From Adineta steineri (Eukaryota > Rotifera > Eurotatoria > Adinetida > Adinetidae): a DNA stretch of 64,000 bases. Of the stretch, positions 34,785-47,326 are shown piece after piece; the first letter of the stretch is position 1, and each line of letters starts with the position of its first letter. A model generated the notes under the pieces. The model ran no database searches. It was not told the DNA's origin and was given only the letters and a program-made list of their open reading frames with translations. The position numbers and the translations under genes were made by a program. The DNA is taken from NCBI GenBank assembly GCA_905250115.1, contig CAJNOI010000210.1, forward strand, positions 75,295 to 139,294, written 5' to 3'.

Positions 34785-35479
34785 ATGTTGACCTTCATGT
34801 ACATTTGAAATTTTATTATGAACGTTTTGTAAACAAATAAATTACATCATAATGTAGATTTTTCTACATCATGTCCACATTGATGTTCTAAATACGCATA
34901 AATATGCTATAATTATTTTCCGTATTCACCGAAAGTTTTTAGAGCGGTAAAATTATTACAATCTTCTCGACTGGCATAGATACTATCGAAAGGTAAAAGT
35001 TGTGATTCATTGTTTATGTTTTTGTATGAAAAGGAAAAAAATGCATGTATTACTTTAATGTCACATGTCTTTGGTTGTTTTCAGTCATAGAACGGAATGA
35101 AAGTATATATAACGATGTGCGTAGTCATGATAAAGTTAACAAAATATTACTTACGAGTTGTGCAATAAATGAAAGAAAATAAACGCTGATGCATATTCAA
35201 TTTTGAAAGTTATATATAGTTACCACAGTTTGTAATAAAACTGACGACAAAAAACATTGATTACGAAATACACGAACGACAACATTTCATTAAACAAAAT
35301 TATCATCTTCATATGGTGAGTATGGTGAAATGCTGCAAGTATACCACGTGTAGTTTGCATCATCTATTCTGACTATTTATTTCATCATTTTTTTAGAGTT
35401 AAATCTAAATAAAAGTCTGACATTCCATTTTTAACACTACAGATTTTTACTAACAACGATTAAAAAACAAACTGAGCTC
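34785..35479. other. Intergenic, FEM1 promoter side
   Basis: No gene seen. TATATATAGTTACC at about 35211-35224 is a possible core promoter element of the FEM1 gene. Otherwise featureless AT-rich sequence. Confidence 0.4.
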
Positions 35480-38121
35480 ATGTCCAACAATAAAGAGATA
35501 TTGGAGATCTCTGATCATCGCAATAATGAACAACGTCATCACTTACATAGGCATCCTGTTCGATCAAAAAAAAGAGAAAATCAAACGACATCACATCATT
35601 CATCACGTATGATATGCTGTTTATAATCAATCGCTATTTATTCTTATATTTTAAGGTCCTCCAAAAGATAGGCGATCTGCAGCACGATCGTGGAAGAGAC
35701 AAGAATTAAATATGATCCAAGACTATGCTGATGTTAGAAATACTATGGATGACGAGCCCTTAGACTTTGGGAGTCCCGATGATACGTATCATTATAATCG
35801 CACAACACCTAATTCTAAACCATCAAAAATGTTTTTAATGGGGACTGCTATTAATGAAAGTGATGCTGCTTTTCTTAATTTTCTAAAGTTAATGCTAAGA
35901 GAGAAGTATGGTTCAAGACGATATCGATCACGAAATTTAGAAATAAAAGAGCGTCGTTTACATACAATGCTTACTTACGTCATTGATCAGAGAGATTCCG
36001 AGGGCATTCGAATAGTATTAGACAATATATTTGCAGGTTATATCTATAAAACAATCATCGAACATGTTTGTTCTAATGGTAGAACAGCTCTTTGGTATGC
36101 ATGTAGAAATGGAGATTTAGAACTCGTTCAAGAACTTATTACACGTGGACATGCAAATATTAATAAATGTGGAGTTCTAATAGTTGCTGTTCAAAATGGT
36201 CATGAAAAAATTGTTGATTATCTCTTAAAACGAGGATGTGATGTTAATCGACGTGTAAGAAATTATAATGAAAGTGCATTACATGCTGCTTCCCGTCGAA
36301 ATCATCTCGGTATAGTGAATTTATTATTAAAATATGGTGCCAATTCAACTCTACGCGATAAACAGAAAAGAACTGCTTTAGATTATGCTATACATAAAAG
36401 ACATATCGAAATAGCCAAAGTTCTCATCAATCATCAGCATGATTGTTTTAATATGTCTCCAGCAGGTTATACACCTTTGATGTTAGCAGCCTATTGTGAA
36501 AACACACCTATAATCGATATACTATGGAATGTATTACCTCTACAACAAGTTCTAGACGAATTATCATTATTAGCTTGTAAATATATAATCGGTGGTAATG
36601 CAAGTAAGCGTGATAAAGCATATTGTTATTTCGAAATGGCATTAAGTAGAAGAACACCATTACATGATAGTATATCCTGCGCAGCGTACGAATTTCTTAG
36701 TGAATGTCATACATTAGATGAACTTGCTCTTATACGAGAAAATGATAATAAGATGCGAATGTATGCATTACTTGTTAGTGAGCGACTTTTACTCAAAAGT
36801 GATCAAATTAATCATCATCTTTCACTTATTATTAAACAAAGTTATATCTACAAATGGAATGGATCACCTCATTCAGAGATGCGCTTAACTACCTATAACA
36901 GGAGGGGCGCAACACGAGTGAATTTTAGAAACAGGAGAGGTGCAACATCAGTAAATTCTAGACGCATCTGGAGGAGTCACTACACTCTTTCTACACCCTT
37001 GGTCAATACGTGCCATATGCCTTCCCCTCAATCGATGCACAACTGCTTTCATCGTTGTCTTCAACTACGAATATATGCTTATCAATTATTTATTCAAACA
37101 AAACCTGATCATTCGAATAATATTGAATCGCATAAGGACTATATTTTTAAACTCTTTATTATTTTACGGGAGATATTCAAAATAGAAAATTCCGTTCCTA
37201 TCGAATCCTTAGCGTTGGTTTGGGCATGGGTACTCAAAAGAATAGATCAAACGTTTCACAAGATTCTATTGAAGCTGCTTTATATCATCACTTATGTAAG
37301 TATTTGTTTTCATTGAATAAACACTAACAAACAGTACAAATATAACTATTAAATGAAAGTTATTGTAGAGATAAAATGATGAATATTTTATTTTGTAGCT
37401 CATGGAATCGCGAAGAACAAGTAGCAAGGAACAATATATTTTATTGGGTCTTATACGACAAGCTACGAGTAAAAATATCATTCTGGTATATCGATTTCCT
37501 CTCTTCAGCCATTTTATTCAAGAAATTATAAATGATTTAAAGACGCACGAGTTCGCTTCTATCAGGTATACTTTCACTTTCTTCATTAGTTTAAAAAAAA
37601 AGGATGAAAAATATAAAGACTTTTCTTAGTTTCGAGCATCTCTAAATAGAAAGAAAAAGAAATGACGGTGTATATATTAAGTCAGAGTTTTCAACATTCT
37701 TACATTTACATAATGAAAATATATTTGATTTATTGTTAGTGTTCCAACTTTGTCAATTATTAAATTATTGATGCGCGGTGGAGCGAATGTAAACGAAGTT
37801 GCTCCACATACGAAACAAACACCATTGCATCTAATCGCTAAGTGTCAAAATGTAGATGTTGCAAGATCTGTTATTACAATTCTCTTAGATGCAAACGCTC
37901 ATATTGATAGTATTGATCGTGATGGTTGTCAACCTGAAGATGTGGCCTATCACGTCGAAATCAAAGAGTTTCTCATTGCAAACCGGAAACATTCACTGAA
38001 ATGTCGCTGTGCTCATCTAATCATTTCAAAAAACTTATCTTATAAGAATTATCTTTCGTCAAATCTAATTAAGTTTATTCGAATGCATAGTTCTGATGAA
38101 TCGACTGTTAACCAACCTTAA
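35480..38121 (+). CDS. FEM1-like ankyrin protein (cullin-RING substrate receptor)
   Basis: Four exons: 35480-35606, 35656-37295, 37399-37565, 37740-38121; introns of 49, 103 and 174 bases, phases match, 771 residues. Ankyrin repeats occupy about residues 170-330 (GRTALWYACRNGDLELVQEL, NESALHAASRRNHLGIVNLL, KRTALDYAIHKRHIEIAKVL). Then comes the FEM1-specific helical part with LLACKYIIGG, YFEMALSRR and MYALLVSERLLL. The last exon adds the C-terminal ankyrins (LLMRGGANVNEV, TPLHLIA) and the closing LKCRCAHLI...FIRMH element of FEM1 proteins. In animals FEM1 proteins recruit targets with C-terminal degrons to CUL2 ligases. About 65 residues near 36880-37050 have no FEM1 counterpart and include a 33-base tandem repeat, so that part of the model is less sure. 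Confidence 0.85.
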
Positions 38122-39689
38122 TTCAATGGTTAGGCCATTAATCATATATTTATTATGTTTGCATTTTATACATGTACTTTTTTTTATTAGGTGAAGAGTG
38201 TAAAGATTGAAAAATATTCACATCTGCACCCGTTAAGTTCTATAACATTGAATTGCTTGACTTTGTGAATTCAATATGATTTTTTCAAGTTGGCTAAATT
38301 TTATTTTCTTGAAATATCAATTTTTAGATTACAGAAAATTGTGAGGTATGTCTCATATTGTTATTTATAAGCAAATATGAATGTGCAAGTAAACGCATAA
38401 CCGAAATTTGAAATCTGACTGAATAAAACAATGATTAAATCTATGTTTTTTTAGATATTCTAATTTTGAGTTTTTAGTTAGAAAATCATAAGTAGAATAT
38501 AATGTTCATTTATTCAAATGTTGAATTTTGTTTTACAATTTAACAAAATATTCGTTCAGGCTATATATAATAATCAAAAATAAAAATGAGAGAATATGAA
38601 GTTTACATTATGCAGATAATTTATATTTGTGTTTTTAATTTATTTTCAATTTAAATAATAATACATGAAATAAAAATTTTTATCGATAAAACTACGTATT
38701 TTTCTGTACTATAATACATTTAATCAATGATTATATATATACTTTCTTTCTATTAGTCAAATAAAAAAAGAAATTTACTTTCAAATTTTGATTAAATATA
38801 CAGATTAACAAAGATATATTTCGTTTAAAGCATTTGCAAATATATTAATCAATTTTTGTAATACAAAATTTCATAAGAGGTCAATAAATTATACGATGAA
38901 AAAAATTTAATGTAAGCATATGGTAATGCTCACATCTTTCTTTTTCTACACATATACATTATTATTTTATCGATTAGCCTTCTTTTTACTGATCGTAGTC
39001 ATTAAATAGAAGAACGCAAGAGAGTAAAAGGTAATTTTGTTCTGTTGATATTAGAGAACGAGCAAATAGATTGCATATATAAGGTTACGCTCTACCGTCT
39101 GTTACGTATAAGAGAACAAGTAACGAAAAAGCCAATGTCTTTCACGCAAGTCAAACGCACATGGTAAAATATTAAGTTTATTTTTACATTTATAGTTTGA
39201 TTAGTTTTGAATAGACAACTATTAATATATACAAAGTAAAACGATAAATTGATTCACTTTGTTGATTAAATCAAACAGCATAAAAGTCATTCATTAAAGC
39301 TAAGATTTGAAATACTCTTTATGATTTTATTCAAAGATAATTTGAGTTTGTATTAAAAAATTCTTCTCACATGATCGAATTTCGGTATTTGATGGAACTG
39401 ATTCCGTTATATTCAACATCTCGGAATAGAATGAGCTCGTATGAAAGACTAAATATTGAATCAATATACTATGATACAAATATCAGTTCATGTCTATGTT
39501 TGAATATTTGATTTTATAATAACAGTATAAGAATGTGTAAGTTTCATAGGTTGCTCATACGAACAACAAAAATAATCAAAAAAGTTGAGTCCAATAAAGG
39601 TTTTCTAATTCTTTATTAATAATACTAATTTTTTTCAGATTTAAGAAGTCAATATTTGACGGTAGAAATTAGATTACGTACGACAAAAA
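38122..39689. other. Intergenic and probable 5' UTR of SLO channel
   Basis: About 1.5 kb of AT-rich DNA without ORF support. CATATATAAGG at 39074-39084 is TATA-like. A donor (ATG|GTAAAATA, 39161-39170) and an acceptor (TTTTTTCAG, ending 39638) could define a noncoding first exon and an intron of about 475 bases for the channel gene. This is inference. Confidence 0.35.
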
Positions 39690-42600
39690 ATGGGTAATTG
39701 TCCAACATGTTCTCCTGAATATGAAAGTAAAAGTCTTGATCCAGTATGCAATGGTACACGAATGTGGACTACATTTCTTTTCTCATCGTTGGTTGTACTT
39801 TTCACTGGAGCGATAATAATATGTATTTCTGAAGCATTCCAAAAACTATCGTCTAAATGGCATACGAAACATCCGACAAGAACAAAAAATGTGAGACATG
39901 TATGTAATAAATATCATTCTTATAGTGTGTATTGCTTTCAATTCAGCTTCAATCACCGAGACACGAATCACCTGAAAATGATGATGATATTACAACTATT
40001 CATAAATTTAATCGGTTAAATGAAATTAAAAATTGGCAAAATAATCTTATTTCTGGACAGACAATATTGGGGAAAATATTTGTTCGTATTCCAAATAAAA
40101 TCTACAACATTCTCTCGAATTCTTTGTTATTATTTTTAGGTTATCATTATTTTTCTCTGTAATATTACTTCATTGATACTATACTGCTTAGACACAAAAT
40201 TTAATAAGTAAGAATAATACTAAAATATTTTATTCATTCAATCGGGTTGAGTTTCTTAAATCATATTATGGTAGATACATTGTTTACTTATCAATTTAGT
40301 TATATTGAAGTATGCACGATGTTTCACAGATCAATCAGCATGCAAATTGATCTTGGTTTGAATATTGTCTTTCTCATTTATTTCATTCTTCGTGTGCGTA
40401 TTAATATATCATTTATAAATAGTATAATATTTTTGTTTATTAGTTAACTGCTGCTCAAAACAAACGATACTTTTGGTTTAGTTTATATTCTCTTGTCGAT
40501 ATTTTTACTATTCCACCATCGTTCATGACTATATATCTCAATCGAAGTTGGACAGGCTTTCGATTTTTACGAGCAATTCCTATAATGATTATCCCTGATA
40601 TTCTACAATATATGTATGTAATTAAACAACCGCGTACAATTCGAATCAGTCAATTGGCATCAAAATTTATTGCGATCTTATTTGCAACTGGTGGATTTGT
40701 ACATCTTGCTGAAAATTCAGGCGATTTCTTTTGTAATTTTTGTAATGCACAAGAAATCGATGTTTTTAATTCCGTATACTATATGATTATTACTATGACA
40801 ACAGTAAGTTAATTACTAAAAGAAAAAAGCTATATCATGATATTTTAGGTTGGTTATGGAGATATTTCTTGCAAGACATATATTGGCAAATTTTTTGTAT
40901 TATTAACTCTTATTGGTGGATTGGTATGTATTCATATTGTATGTGTCTAATTAATTATTATCTATTTAAATTTAGGCAGTTTTTACAACTATGATTCCAG
41001 AATTTTCAAGTCTATTTCGTTCAAAAGATCCGTATGCTAGTCAGTATCATAGAGTCAAAGGCAAACGGTATAGTTGATATTGTATTTTCAATGTGAGTAT
41101 ATATTTATATTTACAGTCATGTTATCATCTGTGGACATATTACACCTCATTCATTGGCTGCATTTCTTCGTGATTTTCTTCATCAAGGTCGTGACGAAGT
41201 CGATGAACTCGAAGTTGTCATCATGGATAAGTATGTTTTTTTTACACCATTGATAGAGGATAATACATGAAGTTACATAGACATTCTTTTCTGTAAATTT
41301 TAATAATGGAAGGCTATCGAATGAAAAAAACGTTTTACATAAAGTATTACTAATTTTACTCTAATGTGGAATTCTTTATTTTTATTCAAAGAAAAACGCC
41401 TGATATTGAAATGGAAGCATTACTTAAACGATACTATACAAAATTACAATATTTTGTTGGTAGTATTATGAATATTGCTGACTTACACCGTATACAGGTA
41501 AATTTGCTTCATACATGATTATGGAAGGGTGTGGGTGAAAAGACGGCTAACATCCACACTCTCAACGATGGTTTTTTTTATATATTTCTTTATTTTAAAA
41601 ATCATTATATTTATTGTACAAAAGGTCAATAAAGCTACGGCATGTTTAATCATTGCTAATAAAGAATGTGCAGATCCTAATAGTGATGATTCAGCAAATA
41701 TTATGCGAGTAATTAGTTTAAAAAATTTTAATCATCATATTCGCATACTGTTACAACTACTACGCTATCATAATAAAGTAAGAAAGATTCATCCTATTTA
41801 CACAATATATTTAGATTTTCATCTAGTTAAATGTTGTATCAATACCAGGTTGGAGTACAGATAATGACGAAATTATCTGTATTTCTGAATTAAAACTCGG
41901 TCTTATCGGTATGTCATGTATTGCACCTGGATTTGCTACAATGGTATTATAATCAAAAATTATTTAACTATTTATTACTGTTTATAGTTTTTTTTTAATA
42001 GATGACAAATATATTTCGAATGTCATCGTACGATGCTCGGAAATCCCAGCATATGGTACGTAAAATTAGATGATTTATTTTAATGTGCTGTACTTATCTG
42101 TAGACTCAAATTTGGCCATGGCGTGATTTGTATTATCGAGGTGCTGGAATGAAATTATATCTCGAAGAAATGCCTTCTTCGTTCTATGGAAAATCATTTG
42201 TTGAAAGTGCTCTGTATGTACTCTATATTTGAATAGAATTAATCAATTTTAATTATATAGAATTTGTTTTAAACTTCATGTTATGCTTCTTGCTGTTGAA
42301 ATGGAACGATCAGATGAAAATGATATTACACGAATGATTGTCAATGTAATTCCATGTGATAATTGTATAATTCTTCCTGGAAGTCGCGCATTTATTGTGT
42401 GTATGTCGAATGAAGAAGCTAATCGGTTGGTTTGGATTTTAATATTAATATTAATTCATTAATATATTTTATATAGAGTAAAATACTATTGCTCAATTTG
42501 CTATCCAGTACTTGATAATCTTACTGAATCACAATTGAAACAGATGCGAAAATGTTCACATGGTAGTATACATACAATTTTATACACTTCTTAATTCTTT

Positions 42601-44807
42601 AGTTTCCATTGTAGAAGAAATTAATGTGAGATTAGAAGAAGAAATACCAATTCGAATACAACCGTTTGATTTTTCAGAAAATGAACATGCTATTGTGTAA
42701 ATTATTTTTCATATTTTTAAAAATTTTAAAAACTATTTATATGAACTAGTCGTATATCAGACACAAATGTTACTCAACCTCTTTTATCGTCGCAATCTGA
42801 ACAAATACATTCGTCGTGTAAAAATTGCTACAAAACGTATGTTATAAACCTTTTTTTTTGTTCTTTCATCCATTTTAATAATATATCATTCAGACAAGAT
42901 GTTCTTTTTGTCTTCTTTTTGCAGGTTATCAACAGAGGATATATCAAGTTTTGATTCCACTGGCATGTTCTATTACACACCACCACGAAACATAGAAGAT
43001 GCTATTCTTGTAAGTCATTGCTGATTGAACATTATAAAGATATCAATTCTATTCCCTATAGGACACAAATGTACTTCGAGAGCATCGTACTGAATTTCCA
43101 GAACAACGTTTTACACATGAGGAAACAATGCCATCGAAGCATCCTCTCTATTTTCGAGATCGTAAGTATAGTAAAGTACTAAGAAAATTTATTTATTCAT
43201 TCACTGATTTCACACAAGTCGACTAACTATGAAATAATATATAATTTAATTATTTTTTGTAAGATATAATCGTATGTCTTCATGCCGATGATACATCACC
43301 AACAATTGGCCTTCGAAATTTTGTCATGCCTCTTCGTGCGAGTTCATTTCGTCGACATGAATTACCAACTATTATTTTTGTTACTGATTTATGTTATATT
43401 CAACGTGAATGGGACATGTTATCAACTTTTCCCGATATATATATTCTCAATGTAAGCTAGTTCCTTCTTAAAAGTTTCTTCTTGTATTTAAATCTAGGGT
43501 TCTCCAATTAATCCTTACAATCTCAAATTAATCTCACTTCATGATTGTCGTCAATGTGTTATTATGTCCACTGTCGATCGTGGAAATCTAGACACTTATT
43601 TAGTCGATAAATCATCCGTACTATGTGCTCTTACTATTCGACAAATTCAAATGAAACGAGTTGGACTTCTTTCACAATATAGTTTAACAGGAAGAGGCAG
43701 AGTTAATCAATATATAAGTGGAACAAAACTTCTACGTCAAAATTGGATTAATACATTAACTACACTAAGTAATTCATCGGTTTATGTTGTTCATCAATGA
43801 CTTGACTTGTTTTTTTTTATTGTAGCAATTGATTCTAATGTACAGTATGTTGAACAAGGTACAATGAATATTTTTTCCAAATTTATTTTGACATTTTCTT
43901 TCTTCATTATAGGACATACCGATGAAGTTGATCTTCAATTCTTTTTAACTACTCCATTTGCATCAGGTATCATTAGTATAGGTTTTTTATGTTCAATTAT
44001 ATATTTACATCTATTTTAAGGTACTGCATTTGCCGACAGTGTACTTGATTGTATCCTAAGTTGTGTAAGTATTTTTCATTAAAAATCATTTGAAAGAGAG
44101 TAATTTTTCTTAACCATTTACTATAGAGTTGAACGTGAAAATTTCTACATATGTCTTTACTAAAAGAAATTATTTTAGAGAAATATCCCTGTAAAAAATA
44201 AAAGTCTCTCTATGTCGGAAAAGATTGATCTTTCAAAATATAGTATAGTTACCCTATTTAGTTTCTTTATAGGCTTATTACAATGTAAATGCAGTCAATT
44301 TACTTCGAAATATACTTGTGGGTGGTATTGATATAGAATTAGAAGATATACTTGCTGAAGGCAAACGATTTACTCAATGCAAATCACCGGAAATGTTTCA
44401 AAAACGGAAACGAGCACGAGTAGCTTTAGTTGCAATTTGTAATTTAATTCCAGATATAGATACAAGAGTATGAAGTCGACTACTTTCAGTATTGATAAGG
44501 AAAACTACTTTTTTTTTATTTAGTCAGATCCTGTAACATTTAGTTTACTTTTTTGTAAATCACTTGAATATCATCGTATGGTAGTCATGGGCATTTATCG
44601 TCTTTTGGATGTATTGCTTAAAAGAGATCCAAATTGGAAAGGTCATCAATCAATAAATGATCAAAAACGTATTGTTATCTATTATCCACCATATGATTAT
44701 CACATGGATCGAACAGATATGGTCTGTATTTGAAAAATAATTTATATTTATCTATTTTTATATTTTAGGTCTATGTTATGCAACATTCGCATTTAGAAGA
44801 TGATTAG
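39690..44807 (+). CDS. SLO/BK-type potassium channel alpha subunit, divergent
   Basis: Twenty-seven exons placed in phase from 39690 to 44807 (for example 39690-39890, 39947-40081, 40140-40207, 40300-40393, 40444-40803, 40849-40923 ... 44273-44467, 44524-44721, 44769-44807); 1101 residues, a normal SLO1 length. It has an extra S0 segment ([20 protein letters not shown]), S1-S4, pore TMTTVGYGD (about 283-290, split by an intron) and S6. RCK1 has [11 protein letters not shown] and [23 protein letters not shown]2 has [13 protein letters not shown] and [17 protein letters not shown]. The product would be a plasma-membrane K+ channel tetramer. Oddities: in S4 [18 protein letters not shown] the position of human BK R213 is Pro (P212), and the calcium bowl, normally a run of Asp, reads [11 protein letters not shown]. 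Altered voltage and calcium gating is inferred. Most introns are 50-60 bases. Confidence 0.92.
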
Positions 44808-45080
44808 TTTATTTCGTAGATATTTAGATTATTTTTACATTTTTTAAAAATAAATATTTCTATGTAATTTTACATATTACATTTATTCATGTCTGATAAG
44901 AAAAAGAAATGTTATACGAAATGTATGTATGTAAGATAACTATTATTTTATTTAGTTTCTTCATCTTATAACAATCTAAGTAGATAAGATTGTCACAACA
45001 CGTTTTTTTTACGAGATTTTCATATATCTCGACAATTCTAACAGGTATTTATCAAACTTGTAGATACTTTCAAATTTAAG
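44808..45080. other. Short intergenic spacer
   Basis: AT-rich; includes the SLO 3' end with AATAAATATT (about 44849) as a possible polyadenylation signal, and the acetyltransferase promoter. Confidence 0.4.
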
Positions 45081-45629
45081 ATGATATCATCGATTGAAAC
45101 TCATTTAAATTTACCAAATAAAGAAGCGTATCTTAAATTAATTCAACCAGAACATATCGATCAGTTATATCAATTACTTGAATCTAATCGTAAATATCTT
45201 CAAAAAAATATTCCTGGAATTGATTCACTTCAAACTCGAGATGATCTTGAACGTCGATGGGGTACATCAAAAGAAAATTCGTTACAGTTTGGGCTTTGGC
45301 TTAATAAAAATCAATTGATTGGTCGATGTCGTTTGACACGAGATGTTAATACCTGTTCTGCGGACATTGGTTATTGGATATCTGAAACTTTTCAAGGACA
45401 AGGATTGATGACAAGTGCAGTAGAACAATTAATAAAATTTGCATTTGAAAAATGGAATATCAAACGTATGGAAATTCATTGTGGTGGTAATAATCTCAAG
45501 TCTCGAGCTATTCCAGAAAGACTTGGATTTTCTAATGAAGGAATTTCACAAATGTATCCACCCATTCTATTAAATGGACAAATGCTTGAATCAATAGTTT
45601 ATTCAAAGAATAATTCAATAGAGAAATGA
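45081..45629 (+). CDS. GNAT acetyltransferase, RimJ/RimL type
   Basis: 182 residues, single exon. It has the RimJ/RimL (ribosomal-protein N-acetyltransferase) layout: an N-terminal strand-helix LKLIQPEHIDQLYQLLESN, FGLWLNKNQLIGRCRL, a central SADIGYWISETFQGQGLMTSA where FQGQGLM is the acetyl-CoA pyrophosphate loop, then EIHCGGNNLKSRAIPERLGF and a closing strand. The usual N-xx-S-xx-V/I-xxKLGF motif is kept as NNLKSRAIPERLGF. It should transfer acetyl from acetyl-CoA to an N-terminal or small-molecule amine in the cytosol. Closest-looking relatives are bacterial. The absence of introns in a region of intron-rich genes makes horizontal origin likely, though its AT content is already like the neighbourhood. 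Confidence 0.88.
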   Translation: MISSIETHLNLPNKEAYLKLIQPEHIDQLYQLLESNRKYLQKNIPGIDSLQTRDDLERRWGTSKENSLQFGLWLNKNQLIGRCRLTRDVNTCSADIGYWISETFQGQGLMTSAVEQLIKFAFEKWNIKRMEIHCGGNNLKSRAIPERLGFSNEGISQMYPPILLNGQMLESIVYSKNNSIEK

Positions 45630-47326
45630 AAAATATGATGTATAACACAAATTAAATTGTATGAAATATATGTTATCTGGAAATTTTTAACTAATTTAAT
45701 GTAGACATAAATATAATGTTGTGATTTATAATTTTAATAGAAACATGAAATATTCGACAAGTAAAAAACATTAATGAGAAACAACGATTTTTGATCTTTT
45801 TTAAAAATATATTATCATAATCATAAACTCGATATTATAACTAAGAAATCAGTATGTGAATGAAATTTTTCTAGACAATAATATTGATTTTGTAATTAAA
45901 CAAGTAACCCTCGCAAGGGTGGTGCGAGTCAGCCAACATTGGGAGGGGGGGGGGTGTAACGAAAATTTTTTGAATTTTTGGGAGGTATAGCATGATCTTT
46001 GTTCAAAAAATTAAAAAAATTTGCCGATTTTGTTGAGCAAAAAATAGAAATTTTCAAAGATTGGGGGGGGGGGGGCGGAGTGTTACACCCCTGACTACTG
46101 CACTAAAACAATGATGATATGATTATTCTAATGTAGACATTAGATCACATGTGCTTGCATTGTATGAAAGCAATACAAAATTACCATTCATTGAGAATAA
46201 AGATGATATTAAATTTAAATGGCCAAAGAACAGTTAAACATATAGCAATATTATTGCAAATACACTACTTTAACTTAAGATCGTTCGGTGTTATTCACAA
46301 CCAACAATCATTTGTAGTGAATTTTATCATATATATTTTTTTCATTAACAGAAAATGTTTTGTACAAGTAAATTTGATTGATAATACTCAGTTACTTATG
46401 TGAATATTTTTTACAGTCATGAAGTGATTATAAACAATTTTTTTTATTCTAACAAAAGACTTTTAGATATAAACAGATGTTTAGTTACGAATACAACACA
46501 TAATAACAATCAATATAAAATTCTTTAGTCAAATATGTTTAGTTTTTATTCTGTTTACTAATATAATAAATGTTAATTAGAAAGTAGAAGAAAAACAAAA
46601 AAAAAGAAATACGTCATCTCTATGATGTATGAAGCGTTGAAAAAGTAAAAAAAAAGTAATTAAGCAAATATACTGAAGTAAATTTTAAAAACCCATGATC
46701 TTCTAATTCATTTTTATCTAATGAGTTTTTTATTCATTGTTTAAAAAAAGACAATCTAATATCATATAGATAATAGAAAAGAAATCTTATTGTTATATTT
46801 AAATTTTGCTTTATTTTCATCGTAAAATGATACATAGTGAATAATTATATTTATTGGTATTCTCAACATTTATATTTGCGAAATATTTAAAAAAAATTTC
46901 TATCCATCAAAAGAAGTGTTGAAAAAATAAGAACTACAAGCATATTGTCTTAACTATTAACAATAGATCTCCTGTAAAACACAAACTAAAGACTGTATTG
47001 AAGTGTTAGGAGTAGAAATATGCACTCCGTTATCCGTACAAACATTATTAGGATGTTGTAGCATCTGTTTCGTATTTCACATTTTACTTTCATAGTAATT
47101 GTTTCAATGTAATTATATATATTGTTATTGTCTAGTGTAGTCATAAACATTTTTTTTTCTGGGAAAAACACTTCATAAAAAATGTATGGTGTTTTAATTT
47201 ACTGATGATGAAATATTGAATTGCAGTTCGAGGCAGAATCTTAGAAAATTAAAGAAAAAAAACGACTAACACAAGTTGTTTATACAAATGTTGAGAAAGT
47301 CTACAATGGTGTAAACAACTTAAAAC
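45630..47326. other. Intergenic with G-run repeat copy
   Basis: Contains one copy of a dispersed repeat (45915-46088, listed separately). An 84-codon ORF at 46149-46403 has noncoding-like composition and was not accepted. A minus-strand ORF at 46986-47171 was likewise rejected. Confidence 0.4.
45915..46088. repeat. Dispersed G-run repeat, copy 1
   Basis: Begins AAGGGTGGTGCGAGTCAGCC and ends GGAGTGTTACACCCC. It matches 56235-56445 in the same orientation, including CATGATCTTTGTTCAAAAAA and GTTGAGCAAAAAATAGAAAT. It includes runs of up to 14 Gs. No coding capacity. Confidence 0.85.

Noticed and set aside
35712..37316. Stand-alone 534-residue ankyrin protein
   Set aside because: In-phase upstream and downstream exons complete a full-length FEM1 protein.
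43564..44019. Two small plus-strand ORFs as separate genes
   Set aside because: They are exons 21-23 of the SLO channel read through their introns.
46149..46403. 84-codon plus-strand ORF
   Set aside because: No motif, flanked by repeats, starts at an arbitrary ATG; codon usage unlike the neighbouring genes.
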